A stretch of DNA of 64,000 bases from Vicinamibacterales bacterium (GTDB lineage Bacteria > Acidobacteriota > Vicinamibacteria > Vicinamibacterales > Fen-181): the NCBI GenBank assembly GCA_036504215.1, contig DASXVO010000043.1, positions 1 through 64,000 of the forward strand, in the 5' to 3' direction. A model generated the notes under the pieces. The model ran no database searches, had not been told where the DNA came from, and saw only the letters and a list, made by a program, of their open reading frames with translations. The translations under genes and the position numbers were made by a program. Of the stretch, positions 9,279 through 18,408 are shown in pieces. The first letter of the stretch is position 1. Each line of letters opens with the position of its first letter.

Positions 9279-10826
9279 ATGGGTCCGAAACGCGAGAACG
9301 TGACGAGGTTGGCGCTGCTCTTCGCCTGGTGTCTGTTGTTGCCGGTCGGAGCAGCGAGCGCGCAGACGGTCGTGCGGTCGTTCGACGGTGACAAGGGCTT
9401 GCCGCTCGATGCGTGCAAGGCGAACGACAGCTGGTGTGGGAGGCAGCCGGAACTGAACGTGGCGGCCAACGGCAAGCAGGTCGTGCAGGTGACGCGGCAG
9501 AATGTCCGTACGTACGACTACACCGGCAAGCTGCTACAGTCCACGCCGCTCGCCATCCTCATCCGCAACGCCGGCCTAAACCCAATGACGAACGGGGGCA
9601 AAGGTCCGTTCGAGCCTCACGTGGTCTTCGACGAGTTCATCGGACGGTGGCTGATCAGCGCGTCATGCGCGAACGACTGCCTGCTCGTGAGCGCCTCCGC
9701 GGACTCGCTGGGCAAGTGGGGAGGCATCTATCCGTCCTGTCTGGAAGGCGGTCCCTGTCTTCCGAACAATCCCAGCATCAAGCTCGGCTACGACAAGAAC
9801 GGCGTGTACTACTGCGACGGCCACCCGGGCGACACCAACCCGCTCACCGGTGGAGGCGTCGCCTGGGACTGTTTCGCGCTGCCGTCCGAAGAAGTGAAGA
9901 CCATCGCCGACGGCCAGGCACCCGCCCATCTCAATCGCGGCCACAACATGCCGCTCGATGTCGTCCCGGCGATCGACCAAAACCCCGACAAGGCGCCCAA
10001 CGCGCCGGCGTTCTTCATGAACAAGAGCTGCAAGGGCGCCTCTTGCCAGAGGGTCGGCAACGACGCGTTCACCTGGGTGGTGAACACGTTCACGTGGAAC
10101 GGGCGAACCGGCACCTACAACGCCATCGGGCCCCAGCAGTCGGTGAAGACCGACGTTGGTTCCACGGCCAACACGTGGCTGTACAACACGCCGTGTTGCG
10201 GAACCGACATGTCCATCGCGCAGGCGGGAAGCCCCGTCACGCTTCGCGCCGCCGGCAGCCACCGCGTGATGAACGTGTTGCAGGCCGGCTCGCACCTCCA
10301 CGGCGTCCTCGGCTCCGGCCCGTGCACCAAGGACTGCGGACCACAGGGGACCGACACGAACAACCTGATGTTCTACGTGGACCTCGATTGTTCGAAGCCG
10401 ACCGCCTGCGTGGTCGCGCAAACGGCAAAGATCTCCGGCGCGGACTTCAACGCCGAGTTCGGCACGGTGGGTGTCGATGCGGCCGGCAACGTGGGCATCG
10501 TCGCGTCGTCATCGACGGCGACGACCAACCTCGGCGTGTTCCTCTGGTCGCGCAAGAAGACGGATCCGCCGAACACGTTCAGCGGGCCGATGACCATCGT
10601 CGCCGGCACGAAACCATACGCCTGCATCGGCGACAAGAACCTCGAGCCCATGGGCAATACCGTCGGCATTCTCACGACGCGCGATCCGCTCGACGCCACC
10701 AAGTTGTGGACGACCGCGCAGTGGCAGGGCGACGCGACGCCGTGTGGGTTCAACACGCGGATCCTCCAGTACCAGATCGCGCCGGCGCCGGCGAAGCCGG
10801 CCGCCTCGTCGAAGGGCATCAAGTAG
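9279..10826 (+). CDS. Secreted protein of unknown function, Cys-rich, probably beta-propeller-like
   Basis: I do not recognise the family. The 515-residue protein has a signal peptide (LALLFAWCLLLPVGAASAQ). It has many paired cysteines (CKANDSWCG, CANDC, CLEGGPCLP, CCGTD, CTKDCG), consistent with disulfides in an exported protein. Repeating motifs such as HVVFDEFIGRWLISAS and VDAAGNVGIVASSS resemble blades of a propeller that binds or displays a ligand. The ATG at 9279 follows GAGGAGG by 8 nt. No catalytic motif is evident. It ends in a low-complexity APAPAKPAASSKG tail. Confidence 0.75.
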   Translation: MGPKRENVTRLALLFAWCLLLPVGAASAQTVVRSFDGDKGLPLDACKANDSWCGRQPELNVAANGKQVVQVTRQNVRTYDYTGKLLQSTPLAILIRNAGLNPMTNGGKGPFEPHVVFDEFIGRWLISASCANDCLLVSASADSLGKWGGIYPSCLEGGPCLPNNPSIKLGYDKNGVYYCDGHPGDTNPLTGGGVAWDCFALPSEEVKTIADGQAPAHLNRGHNMPLDVVPAIDQNPDKAPNAPAFFMNKSCKGASCQRVGNDAFTWVVNTFTWNGRTGTYNAIGPQQSVKTDVGSTANTWLYNTPCCGTDMSIAQAGSPVTLRAAGSHRVMNVLQAGSHLHGVLGSGPCTKDCGPQGTDTNNLMFYVDLDCSKPTACVVAQTAKISGADFNAEFGTVGVDAAGNVGIVASSSTATTNLGVFLWSRKKTDPPNTFSGPMTIVAGTKPYACIGDKNLEPMGNTVGILTTRDPLDATKLWTTAQWQGDATPCGFNTRILQYQIAPAPAKPAASSKGIK

Positions 10827-10987
10827 GTCTGTGCCGGGACCGAGAGGCGCGAGGTTGGACCGTCGAAGATCGGCGCACACCCGGAACCGGCGGGCATACA
10901 ACGAATGGACCTGGGAAACGGCTGGACGGGTGAACCGTCGGCAGACAGTGGAAGAACGTGAGCGCGTGTGCGCAATTCGCGGCTTGA

Positions 10988-11350
10988 TGCCTGATCGTCG
11001 ATGTCTACGACCACAACGGCACGCTGCTGAAGGCGACATCGATGCAGACCGTCGAGTACGAACCGCATCGCTTCACATGGCGCTTGAGCGACTTCCGGTT
11101 GACGCTGGCCGACGGGAAGAAGATCGACGCGCTGCGCAAGCGGTACAAGGCATAGCTGTGGGACGGGGAGTACCGCGACACGGTCGGAGCAACGCTCGAG
11201 GCAGACGGGTCGTGCAAGCCGGTCATTGCGAAGGCTGGCTTGCCCAATCCCGGTTCCCTGGTGATGGCGACACCCGAGAATCCCGAGGCGGTGCCGACCT
11301 CCGGGGTCGTGACGGTTCCGCCACGATCGGTCGCTGTCGTGATGGAGTAG
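10988..11350 (+). pseudogene. Coding remnant with an internal amber stop
   Basis: One frame reads CLIVDVYDHNGTLLKATSMQ and continues to DALRKRYKA, then TAG (11153-11155). It goes on in the same frame through LWDGEYRDTVGATLEADGS to VPPRSVAVVME and a second TAG at 11348. In-frame TGA codons also lie just upstream at 10985 and 10931. The last segment resembles the end of a carbohydrate-active enzyme, but I cannot name the family. There is no start codon or RBS. The rest of 10827-10987 has nothing recognisable. Confidence 0.45.
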
Positions 11351-11905
11351 TGAACGCGCTTTGAATTGATTTCGAGAGGTCCGGTCATGATGAACCGGGT
11401 GGAGACGGCGCAAGACTTCTCGCGGCGGCGCTCGTGGTTTGCGCGCTCAACACAGCGACGGCACGAGCCCCCACGCATCTGGGGCATCGAGCCTCGCGAC
11501 CGCCGACCACGAGGGCCGTCCACGTCGCGTCGGCCGAGGCGGGCTGGTCGCAATCTCTTGGTCCGGCCGAGTGGAACCCGTTGGCTCCATCGTCGCGAGA
11601 ATGTGAGCGCCTGAGGCGGTACCGTCCGGCTCGCGCGGCCGATCGACGCCCACACCAACGCGTCGTCTGACGGCCGAGCCGGCCGGCCTCTCCAGTCGGT
11701 CTTTTCCCCGATTTTTTCCCCTATTGCGACAGTTGCCCGCGCGGGGCTACGCTGATCGGGTTTGGGAACCAGCCATCGCCGAACCAGTTTCGCTTGAACG
11801 ACGTTCATCGAACCGCTGGGTTCGGTTTCAGCTCCTGATGACGGTGGCGACGGCCAGGGTGGCTCCGTCGCCTCTGCACGGGGCAGGACGCGGGGAGGAG
11901 GCTGC
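11351..11905 (+). other. 555 bp without a supported gene, leading to the TonB receptor
   Basis: There are scattered open frames, including a signal-peptide-like piece (LLAAALVVCALNTATARA) near 11420, but nothing with a start, RBS and family. An AT-richer stretch around 11702-11725 (CCCCGATTTTTTCCCC) and a TTGCGA...TACGCT pair near 11725-11755 may hold the promoter of the receptor gene. Confidence 0.4.
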
Positions 11906-14900
11906 ATGCGCAAGCTGAAGTGGGTCTTCGGAGCGCTCTTGTTGACCGCCGTGCCCTCGACGTGGGCCGCCGCACAGTCGCAGATCACAACCGGCGTGAT
12001 TCAGGGGATCGTCGTCGACACGTCGGGAGCCGTCGTCCCTGGTGCGGACGTCGAGGCTCGCAATGCCGACACGAACCTGACACGCAACACCGTCACGGAC
12101 ACGGCCGGCCGGTTCGTCCTGCTGCAGTTGCCGTCGGGTCGGTACCGGGTGACCTTCAAGTTGTCGGGGTTCGCGACGCTGGTCCAGCAGAATGTCGCGG
12201 TGACAGTCGGCCAATCGGTCACGCTGAATTCCACGATGAAGGTCTCAGGCGTCGCAGAAACGGTGACGGTCACGACCGAAGCGCCAACCGTCGAAACCAC
12301 CAGATCGGCCGCCGCATCCACCCTGAATCAGACGACGGTCGAGACGACACCGATTCTCGGACGCAAGTTCGAGGACCTGCTGACGCTGACACCCGGCGTC
12401 AGCGTCGTCCAGGGGCCGGACGGCGACGAGATCACGTTCGCCGGGCAGCGCGGCGTGTTCAACAACATCAACCTCGACGGCGGTGACTACAACAACGGCT
12501 TCTTCGGCGAGCAGATGGGCGGCCAGCGCGCGGCCATCGACATCACACTCGAGGCGGTCAAGGAGTTCCAGGTGGTGGCGACCGGCGCGAACGCCGAGTT
12601 CGGCCGGACCGGCGGCGGCGTGGTGAACGTCATCACCAAGTCGGGTACGAATGACATCCGCGGCGGCCTGTTCGGCTACCAGCGGCTCGAGGCGCTGACG
12701 TCGGCGACCTCCGACGGCCAGCCGCTGAAAGACTTCAACCGAAAGCAGTTCGGCGGGACGGTGGGGGGACCGCTCGTCAAGGACCGGATGTTCTACTTCC
12801 TGGCCTTCGAGGGAATCCGCGAAAAGCTGCAGCGGCCGAATCTGTCGCAGGCCATCGGCACGCCGTGCAGCGTCCTCGCGCCGACGATCGCGGCCAACGA
12901 GGCGGCGATCAGCTCGAGCCCGGACTGCCAGCGCCTGGCGCTGGTCAACTTCTTCAAGGCGTCGCGCAACCAGGACGAGGGGCAGCCGGTCGATCACGAG
13001 ATCAACAACAACGCGATCCTGGCGAAATACGATTGGACGCTGAGCGCGCGGCACACGCTGTCGGCGTCGTACAACTTCAACTACTCGAAGAACAGGAATC
13101 AGACGTTCGACGTGGCCACCTACGGCAACTCGGCGAATGGCATTGAGGGGCCGTCGAAGATCCACGTCCTCAACGTGAACCTGTTCAGCACGGTGACGTC
13201 CACCACGGTGAACGAGTTCCATGTCACCTACTCGGCCGAAGATCGTCCGCGATCGGCCGTGTCGTCGAACGTGCCGGCGGACACCGGCATGGGGTTCGGG
13301 CCGTCGTTCCGCTTCGGCAACCCGTTCTTTCTGGGGCCGAACGTGGATGAACTCGTCAAGCGGTTCCAGGTGAAGGACAACTACTCGATGATCATGGGGA
13401 GCCACACGTTCAAGCTGGGCGGCGAGTGGCTGCACACCAACAACTACCAGGTGTTCCGCGGGTTCTTCGAGGGCCGGTATCTGTTCGACAGCGTCCCCGG
13501 CTTCCTGCGCTACGCCTCGCCCGCCAAGACCGGCGGATTCGGCCCCTACACCGTCGGGTGCTCGAACGGGACCTACGTCACGGCGCCCGCCTCGTGCCCG
13601 GCGGGGACGACGACGACCGGCGGCCCGTTGCTGTTCTACCTGCAGTCGAGCAGCCCGGACGGGATCGCGCGGGATGGAGCGGGCGAGTCGGACATCAACA
13701 ACGACGAGCTCGCGCTGTTCATCCAGGACAAGTGGCAGGCGACCCCGCACGTCACGGTCAACTACGGCCTGCGGTGGGATGCGCAGCTCATGCCGAAGAC
13801 CGTGGATCCGAAGACGACGGCGTACGCGAGGTTCCTCAACGACCCGCGGTTCCCGTCAGACGGCACGATTCCGAGCCAGTGGAATCAGGTGCAGCCGCGC
13901 GTCGGCGTCGCGTGGGATGTCCGCGGCGACGGCAAGACCGTGGCGCGCGCGAGCGCCGGCATCTTCTACGCAAGGCAGAACATGCTGAGCCAGGTCGGCT
14001 CGGTGACCACCAACGGCATCCAGCAGAAGAGCGACTTCGTGAACTCCGGGTTCACGTCGTTTGCGACGATGCCGGTCTGGCCGAACCTGTTGCCGCCAAG
14101 CGCAGCGCCGACAGGAACCTTCCCGCTGTTCACCGGGATCCGGGTGTTCGATCGCAACTACCAGAACCCGCGCATCTATGGTGTCAACGTGGCGGTCGAG
14201 CACGAGGTCGCGCCCGACTGGGCCGCCTACGTGGACTTCACCTACAACAAGGGTGTGCACCTCACCCGGTTCCTCAACTACAACGTGCACGGCACCGCCG
14301 CTGCCGCCAATCAGCCACCGACCCGAGACGCCACCACCTATGTCGGCGGCAACCCGTTCGAACCGCAACTGGGCGACGTGTTCGTGACCAACTCGCAGGG
14401 GCGGGGACTGTATCGGGGGCTCACGCTGGGCGTGCGCAAGCGGTTCTCGAAGAAGTACCAACTCGAGGCCAACTACGTGCTGTCGAAGGACGAAGACGAC
14501 GATTCGAATGAGCGCGACCCGTTCACGGATCGGTCGTTCAACTTCTACGATCTGAGCCTGGACTACGGGCCGTCGGACCGCGACATCCGGCACAAGTTCA
14601 ACTTCTTCACCTATGCCCAGATCCCTTGGGGCGTGATGGCGAATGTTCGGATCCAGGCGCGGAGCGCCCAGCCGATCACGACATCGCCCCGCGTGTTCAA
14701 CGGGGTGGACCGAGGTCGAAACTGGGATCGGAAGGACAACGCCTACTTCTCGCTCGACTGGCGGCTGCAGCGGCCGTTCCGCGTCGGCGGGCGGGGCGAG
14801 GTCATCCCGATCATCGAGATGTTCAACACGTTCAACAACGCCAACAACGTCAATCCGCTGAGCACCGTGGCGTTGTTCAACTTCGACGGCTTCCTGCGTC

Positions 14901-14953
14901 AGGGCGTCGGTGACCCGCGCCAGTTGCAGGTGGCGGTGAAGTTCACGTTCTAA
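11906..14953 (+). CDS. TonB-dependent receptor, Oar-like
   Basis: This 1,015-residue outer-membrane transporter or adhesin has a signal peptide (to TWAAAQ). A carboxypeptidase-regulatory domain (GVIQGIVVDTSGAVVPGADV) lies at about residues 30-115. A plug contains TPILGRKFEDLLTLTPGV and NAEFGRTGGGVVNVITKSGT, and a 22-strand-type barrel ends in the aromatic VAVKFTF. GGGGAGGAGG precedes the ATG. Acidobacteria carry many paralogues of this type, usually for glycans, siderophores or peptides; no TonB box or linked degradative enzyme reveals the substrate here. Unlike the receptor at 2722-5468 the frame is intact. It appears monocistronic, bounded by the terminator hairpins that follow. Confidence 0.93.
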   Translation: MRKLKWVFGALLLTAVPSTWAAAQSQITTGVIQGIVVDTSGAVVPGADVEARNADTNLTRNTVTDTAGRFVLLQLPSGRYRVTFKLSGFATLVQQNVAVTVGQSVTLNSTMKVSGVAETVTVTTEAPTVETTRSAAASTLNQTTVETTPILGRKFEDLLTLTPGVSVVQGPDGDEITFAGQRGVFNNINLDGGDYNNGFFGEQMGGQRAAIDITLEAVKEFQVVATGANAEFGRTGGGVVNVITKSGTNDIRGGLFGYQRLEALTSATSDGQPLKDFNRKQFGGTVGGPLVKDRMFYFLAFEGIREKLQRPNLSQAIGTPCSVLAPTIAANEAAISSSPDCQRLALVNFFKASRNQDEGQPVDHEINNNAILAKYDWTLSARHTLSASYNFNYSKNRNQTFDVATYGNSANGIEGPSKIHVLNVNLFSTVTSTTVNEFHVTYSAEDRPRSAVSSNVPADTGMGFGPSFRFGNPFFLGPNVDELVKRFQVKDNYSMIMGSHTFKLGGEWLHTNNYQVFRGFFEGRYLFDSVPGFLRYASPAKTGGFGPYTVGCSNGTYVTAPASCPAGTTTTGGPLLFYLQSSSPDGIARDGAGESDINNDELALFIQDKWQATPHVTVNYGLRWDAQLMPKTVDPKTTAYARFLNDPRFPSDGTIPSQWNQVQPRVGVAWDVRGDGKTVARASAGIFYARQNMLSQVGSVTTNGIQQKSDFVNSGFTSFATMPVWPNLLPPSAAPTGTFPLFTGIRVFDRNYQNPRIYGVNVAVEHEVAPDWAAYVDFTYNKGVHLTRFLNYNVHGTAAAANQPPTRDATTYVGGNPFEPQLGDVFVTNSQGRGLYRGLTLGVRKRFSKKYQLEANYVLSKDEDDDSNERDPFTDRSFNFYDLSLDYGPSDRDIRHKFNFFTYAQIPWGVMANVRIQARSAQPITTSPRVFNGVDRGRNWDRKDNAYFSLDWRLQRPFRVGGRGEVIPIIEMFNTFNNANNVNPLSTVALFNFDGFLRQGVGDPRQLQVAVKFTF

Positions 14954-14972
14954 CGGCGCCGGCCATCGGCTC

Positions 14973-14997
14973 GTGGCTCCGGGTCGCTCGGAGCCAC
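14973..14997 (+). terminator. Hairpin terminator after the TonB receptor
   Basis: GTGGCTCCG, a 7-nt loop and CGGAGCCAC form a perfect 9-bp stem 19 nt after the receptor stop. No U-tract follows. Confidence 0.5.
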
Positions 14998-15009
14998 AGG
15001 CCCGGTAAC

Positions 15010-15044
15010 CTGGGGTCCGGTCAGCCGCGCTGGCCGGACCCCAG
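15010..15044. terminator. Bidirectional hairpin overlapping the HAD gene stop
   Basis: CTGGGGTCCGG (15010-15020) and CCGGACCCCAG (15034-15044) are perfect 11-bp inverted arms around a 13-nt loop. The right arm encodes the last residues of the HAD protein on the minus strand, so a strong terminator is embedded in the coding end. It can serve both convergent genes. Confidence 0.55.
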
Positions 15045-15752
15045 CGCACGTACGGCCTCCGCCAGGTCCAATAGGGTCTTCAGTTCCCGATACCGGCTCG
15101 TGGCGTGCTCCGGCACCTCATCGTGCTCGTGCGCCCAGCTCAGGGCGGCGGGGACGTGGATCGCCCAGCCGCCGACGTCGAGCACCGGCAGGATGTCCGA
15201 CCGCGGAGAGTTGCCCACCATCAGAAACCGGGAGGGATCGACTCGGTAGCGCCCCAGGATTTCGGCATACATGCCCGGCGTCTTGTGGCTGACGACCTCG
15301 ACGTCGCGAAAGTAGGGGGCGAGCCCGGACCGGTCGAGCTTGTTTCGCTGGTGGAGCAGGTCGCCCTTGGTAATCAGCAGCAGCGGATAGACTGGCGACA
15401 GGGCCTCCAGCGCCTCCCGCGCGCCTTCGAAGAGTTCCACCTCCGACGTCAGCATCGACTTGGCGAGGGCGAGCAGTTCGGAAATTTCCCGGCCCGTGAT
15501 ACGTCCATCCGTGATCTGGATGGCGGTCTCGATGAGGGACAACACGAAACTGCTGACGCCGTAGCCGTAGAACCGCAGGTTCTGCACTTCCGTACGGTTC
15601 ACGCGCTGCTCGACGTCATCTTCCGAGAGGGGGATGCCGATCCGACCGAGGATCGCCCGGAAGCGCTCGCGCCCGTGCCGGTAGTCGCGCTCGTTGTGCC
15701 AGAGGGTGTCGTCGCCGTCGAACGCAATGAGATCGAACCGCCGTTCGCACAT
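15021..15752 (-). CDS. HAD-superfamily hydrolase
   Basis: This 243-residue protein has HAD motif I FDGDDTLW, motif II LLLITKGD, the lysine of motif III in SHKTPGM and motif IV MVGNSPRSDILP. Between them lies a helical cap, as in phosphoglycolate-phosphatase/haloacid-dehalogenase type enzymes. It should be a cytoplasmic phosphatase of small molecules; the substrate cannot be told. The ATG at 15752 (MCERRFDLIAFDGDD) places motif I at the usual distance from the N-terminus. It converges with the TonB receptor gene. Confidence 0.85.
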   Translation of the reverse strand: MCERRFDLIAFDGDDTLWHNERDYRHGRERFRAILGRIGIPLSEDDVEQRVNRTEVQNLRFYGYGVSSFVLSLIETAIQITDGRITGREISELLALAKSMLTSEVELFEGAREALEALSPVYPLLLITKGDLLHQRNKLDRSGLAPYFRDVEVVSHKTPGMYAEILGRYRVDPSRFLMVGNSPRSDILPVLDVGGWAIHVPAALSWAHEHDEVPEHATSRYRELKTLLDLAEAVRALGSGQRG

Positions 15753-15992
15753 GGGTGCTGGCAGCCCGTGGTGAAAGCCCCGCCGGCATTCGGCCGACGC
15801 TGCATCCCACCCGGCTGCGTTGCTCCTCCCTCGAATATGGCCCGATATTCTCAGTCGTCGCGCCTTGCCGGCTGGGCGCATCGTCGCCCTCGGTGCTGCG
15901 CCGCGACTTCCACCACGGGCTGATAGTGTACAACGACGGGTCCGATTCGAGCCCATCTGGTGGGCGGGATGCGTGGTGCCCCGCGCGCACCC

Positions 15993-16301
15993 TCACTCGC
16001 GGCGAAGCGTCGAGGCCGGGGCCGCGTGCGCCGCCAGGAAGGCAACCGGATCCAGCGGCCGCACTCCGTAGAGCAGCGACTCGAGCGAACGTGTGAAGAC
16101 CACGGCCGCCACGAGACCCACGACGACCCCGGCGGCGGCCTTCGCCCGCGAGCTGGCGTCGTCGACGACGAAGGTGCGGCCGGCGATCGGCTGCACGCCC
16201 AGCAACTCGAAGAACGAGACGCTCACCGCCTGGCCCGGGACCCTCTCCGGCCCCTCGCCAGTGCCGGTCAGCGTTCGTGAACCGGCCGCCACGGCGGCCA
16301 T
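15993..16301 (-). pseudogene. MacB/FtsX-type permease relic, ends joined and middle lost
   Basis: The 102-residue reading joins VSVSFFELLGVQPIAGRTFVVDD to AGVVVGLVAAVVFTRSLESLLYGVRPLDPVAFLAA. The first is typical of the periplasmic MacB-PCD domain of acidobacterial ADOP-type ABC permeases. The second is the final transmembrane region of the same proteins. Several hundred residues that should separate them are missing, and the start is not obvious. The intergenic DNA on both sides (15753-15992 and 16302-16460) shows no other gene. A TATCCT hexamer near 16367 could be the -10 for the next plus-strand gene. Confidence 0.65.
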
Positions 16302-16460
16302 CGAACGGATTTCCCGGGTCCCGCTGCCGGGCGGTTGGGGTGGCGCCGGCTCGGCTCGGAAGTGCTATCCTACCCCCGCGGCCACAGTTCGTTCCGCGTG
16401 TGGCCCGCCTCGTAGCCGGGTGCTGCGGTTGGCGACTGCCGACCGTATTGGAGAAGCCGC

Positions 16461-17495
16461 ATGACGAGCATCTTCTCCGCCATTTCCGGTCACTTCACGC
16501 GCCTGCTCGTGCTGGGCACGTTGCTGCCCACGGTGGCGTTCGGCCTGCTCGCCGTGCTGGTGCTCGGCCCCCTGGTCACGACTGACCCAATCCTCCTCGC
16601 GCAACTGCTGTCGATGGCCACCGACTGGCATGGACTCGCCTGGACCGCGGGCATCGTGTTCCTCACCGGCATCCTCTACAACGCGAACGTCCCGCTGATT
16701 CGCCTGTACGAAGGCTACCCGTGGGCGAAGACGTTCGTCGGTCGCCGATTGAGCGCTCGACATCGTCGCCGGGTCGAAGAGGCCGCCAGGATTTACCCGC
16801 GCCTCGCGTGTGCCCGTGCGCGTCTGGCTCGGTCGGAAGCGACGCTGCGCCCGCTGGTCCAGACTCGGCTGAACGAGCTCGGACATCTCCTCAACGAACG
16901 ATTCCCCGGTTCGAGCCTCGTCCTCCCCACCCGCCTCGGCAATGTCATTCGCAGTTTCGAGGAGTACCCGCGCCACCAGTACAGCATGTCATCGATCCCG
17001 CTCTGGCCCCGCCTCCTCGCCACCATCGACAAGGACTACGGGACCGCCATCGACGATGCCAAGACGTCGCTCGACTTCATGTTGAACTGTTCGTTCCTTG
17101 CGGCACTGCTCTCGGCCGCCACCGTGGTGGCCGGCCTCGTCGGACGGCGCCCCTTCGTGACCGTCGAGGTGACGCTTGCCTGGATGGTCGTCGCGTCGTG
17201 CCTCGCGGTGTTCAGCTACGCCCTCTACCGCGGCGCCGTGTCGCGAGCCATCGCATGGGGCGGACAGGTGAAGGGCGCGTTCGACCTGTACCGCTGGGAA
17301 CTGCTCGCCAAGCTCGGGTATCAGCAGAAGCCGCGGACACGACGGGAGGAACGCGATCTCTGGAAGGCCATCTGCCGCCAGATCGTGTACGGAGACCCGT
17401 TCGAAGGAACGCCGCCGGACTACGCCCCACCGCCACCCGAGGGCTTGCTGAAGCGGCTCGGGCACCTGGCCTTGCGCCAGCCGCCGAGGGGTTGA
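16461..17495 (+). CDS. Integral membrane protein of unknown function
   Basis: I do not recognise the family. The 344-residue protein has two N-terminal transmembrane helices (FTRLLVLGTLLPTVAFGLLA and GLAWTAGIVFLTGILY). A basic cytoplasmic region of about 120 residues follows (RRLSARHRRRVEEAARIY). It then has a second helix pair (FLAALLSAATVVAGLVG and LAWMVVASCLAVFSYALY) and a proline-rich tail. GGAG lies 8 nt before the ATG. It heads a compact three-gene cluster: the next start is 3 nt after its stop, so the products probably work together at the membrane. Confidence 0.75.
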   Translation: MTSIFSAISGHFTRLLVLGTLLPTVAFGLLAVLVLGPLVTTDPILLAQLLSMATDWHGLAWTAGIVFLTGILYNANVPLIRLYEGYPWAKTFVGRRLSARHRRRVEEAARIYPRLACARARLARSEATLRPLVQTRLNELGHLLNERFPGSSLVLPTRLGNVIRSFEEYPRHQYSMSSIPLWPRLLATIDKDYGTAIDDAKTSLDFMLNCSFLAALLSAATVVAGLVGRRPFVTVEVTLAWMVVASCLAVFSYALYRGAVSRAIAWGGQVKGAFDLYRWELLAKLGYQQKPRTRREERDLWKAICRQIVYGDPFEGTPPDYAPPPPEGLLKRLGHLALRQPPRG

Positions 17496-17497
17496 CG

Positions 17498-18394
17498 ATG
17501 CGACACCTCATTCCCATCGCGGCAGGAGACCAGAAGGGTGGCCCCGGCGCAGATCGAGGAGGCCCGATCGTGGCACCTGTCGAACACCTCACCAGCGTGT
17601 CGGCCGACGAGGCGCAGCGCTTGCGCCGCGCCGGCATCGACTCGGCGGAGGAACTGTGGCGCCGCGCGGCCCTCGTTCCTCTGCCTCCGGCGAGCGATCC
17701 CCTCGAGCCGCTCGCGGACGCGACGACGATCAGTCGGGACCGCCTCGCCGAACTGCTCGCCCGCGAGGCTCTCGCCGAGGCCGACGCGTGCAACGACTCA
17801 CCCTGGCTGGCGGCCGGAGGTCTTGCCCTGCACCTGGGCTGGTGCCTGCTGCTGACGGCAACGCTCGCGCTCTTGTATGTCGTGCTCGTCTGGCCGTCGC
17901 GGATCATCGCGCGGACGACGGACCAGAGTGAAGCGGTCGTGGTCGTCAGTCCTGCCGGGCTGCCCGCGTACCACCGGATAGCGGCCGGCGACGTCGCCCG
18001 CCGCCGGGTCACCCGCCGCGCCGGAACGATCGCCTCTCCCGACGAGATCGTGGGCCACCTGACGCTCGCGCCGCTTCCGGCAGGATCGGCCATTGCCCGC
18101 ATTCAGATCACGCCAGGCAGAGTGGACGCCGGGCTCCTGGCCGCGCGAACCGTGCTGACCCTGCCCGTTTCCGGGATACCCCCCCTCGCGCTTCGGCCCA
18201 CGCGAGTGTTGTTGCTGCTCTCACGCGCTGGCGCCGCCGGCGAGCCCGTGGTGCTCGACGACGTGGTGCTGCTCGAGACGACGGAGTCCGGCGGCCGAAT
18301 CACCGCGACCGTCGCGGTGAAGCAGGCCGACCTGCCGTCGGTGGCGACGGTGCTCGCCGCCGCCGAGGTCTTCATCGCCGCTCATCTGCAGTAG
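17498..18394 (+). CDS. Membrane protein with helix-hairpin-helix-like segment and SAF-like domain
   Basis: The 298-residue protein starts with VSADEAQRLRRAGIDSAEELWRRA, which resembles DUF4332/helix-hairpin-helix folds. A transmembrane helix follows (GWCLLLTATLALLYVVLVWP). A region with YHRIAAGDVARRRVTR and HLTLAPLPAGSAIARIQI resembles an SAF domain, the small beta-clip of flagellar CpaB/FlgA proteins and antifreeze folds. I infer an anchored extracytoplasmic beta-clip. No catalytic residues are seen. The ATG at 17498 is 3 nt after the preceding stop, so the two are almost certainly co-transcribed. Confidence 0.7.
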   Translation: MRHLIPIAAGDQKGGPGADRGGPIVAPVEHLTSVSADEAQRLRRAGIDSAEELWRRAALVPLPPASDPLEPLADATTISRDRLAELLAREALAEADACNDSPWLAAGGLALHLGWCLLLTATLALLYVVLVWPSRIIARTTDQSEAVVVVSPAGLPAYHRIAAGDVARRRVTRRAGTIASPDEIVGHLTLAPLPAGSAIARIQITPGRVDAGLLAARTVLTLPVSGIPPLALRPTRVLLLLSRAGAAGEPVVLDDVVLLETTESGGRITATVAVKQADLPSVATVLAAAEVFIAAHLQ

Positions 18395-18408
18395 CAAGGA
18401 GAAATGGT

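Noticed and set aside
10970-11000. Possible selenocysteine UGA at 10985
   Set aside because: The flanking frame also contains TGA at 10931 and TAG at 11153 and lacks a start. I saw no convincing hairpin directly downstream by eye. Kept only as a low-interest finding.
12245-13750. Minus-strand 501-codon open frame inside the TonB receptor
   Set aside because: Antisense shadow: Arg-rich, no RBS, no recognisable domain, fully nested in a real gene.
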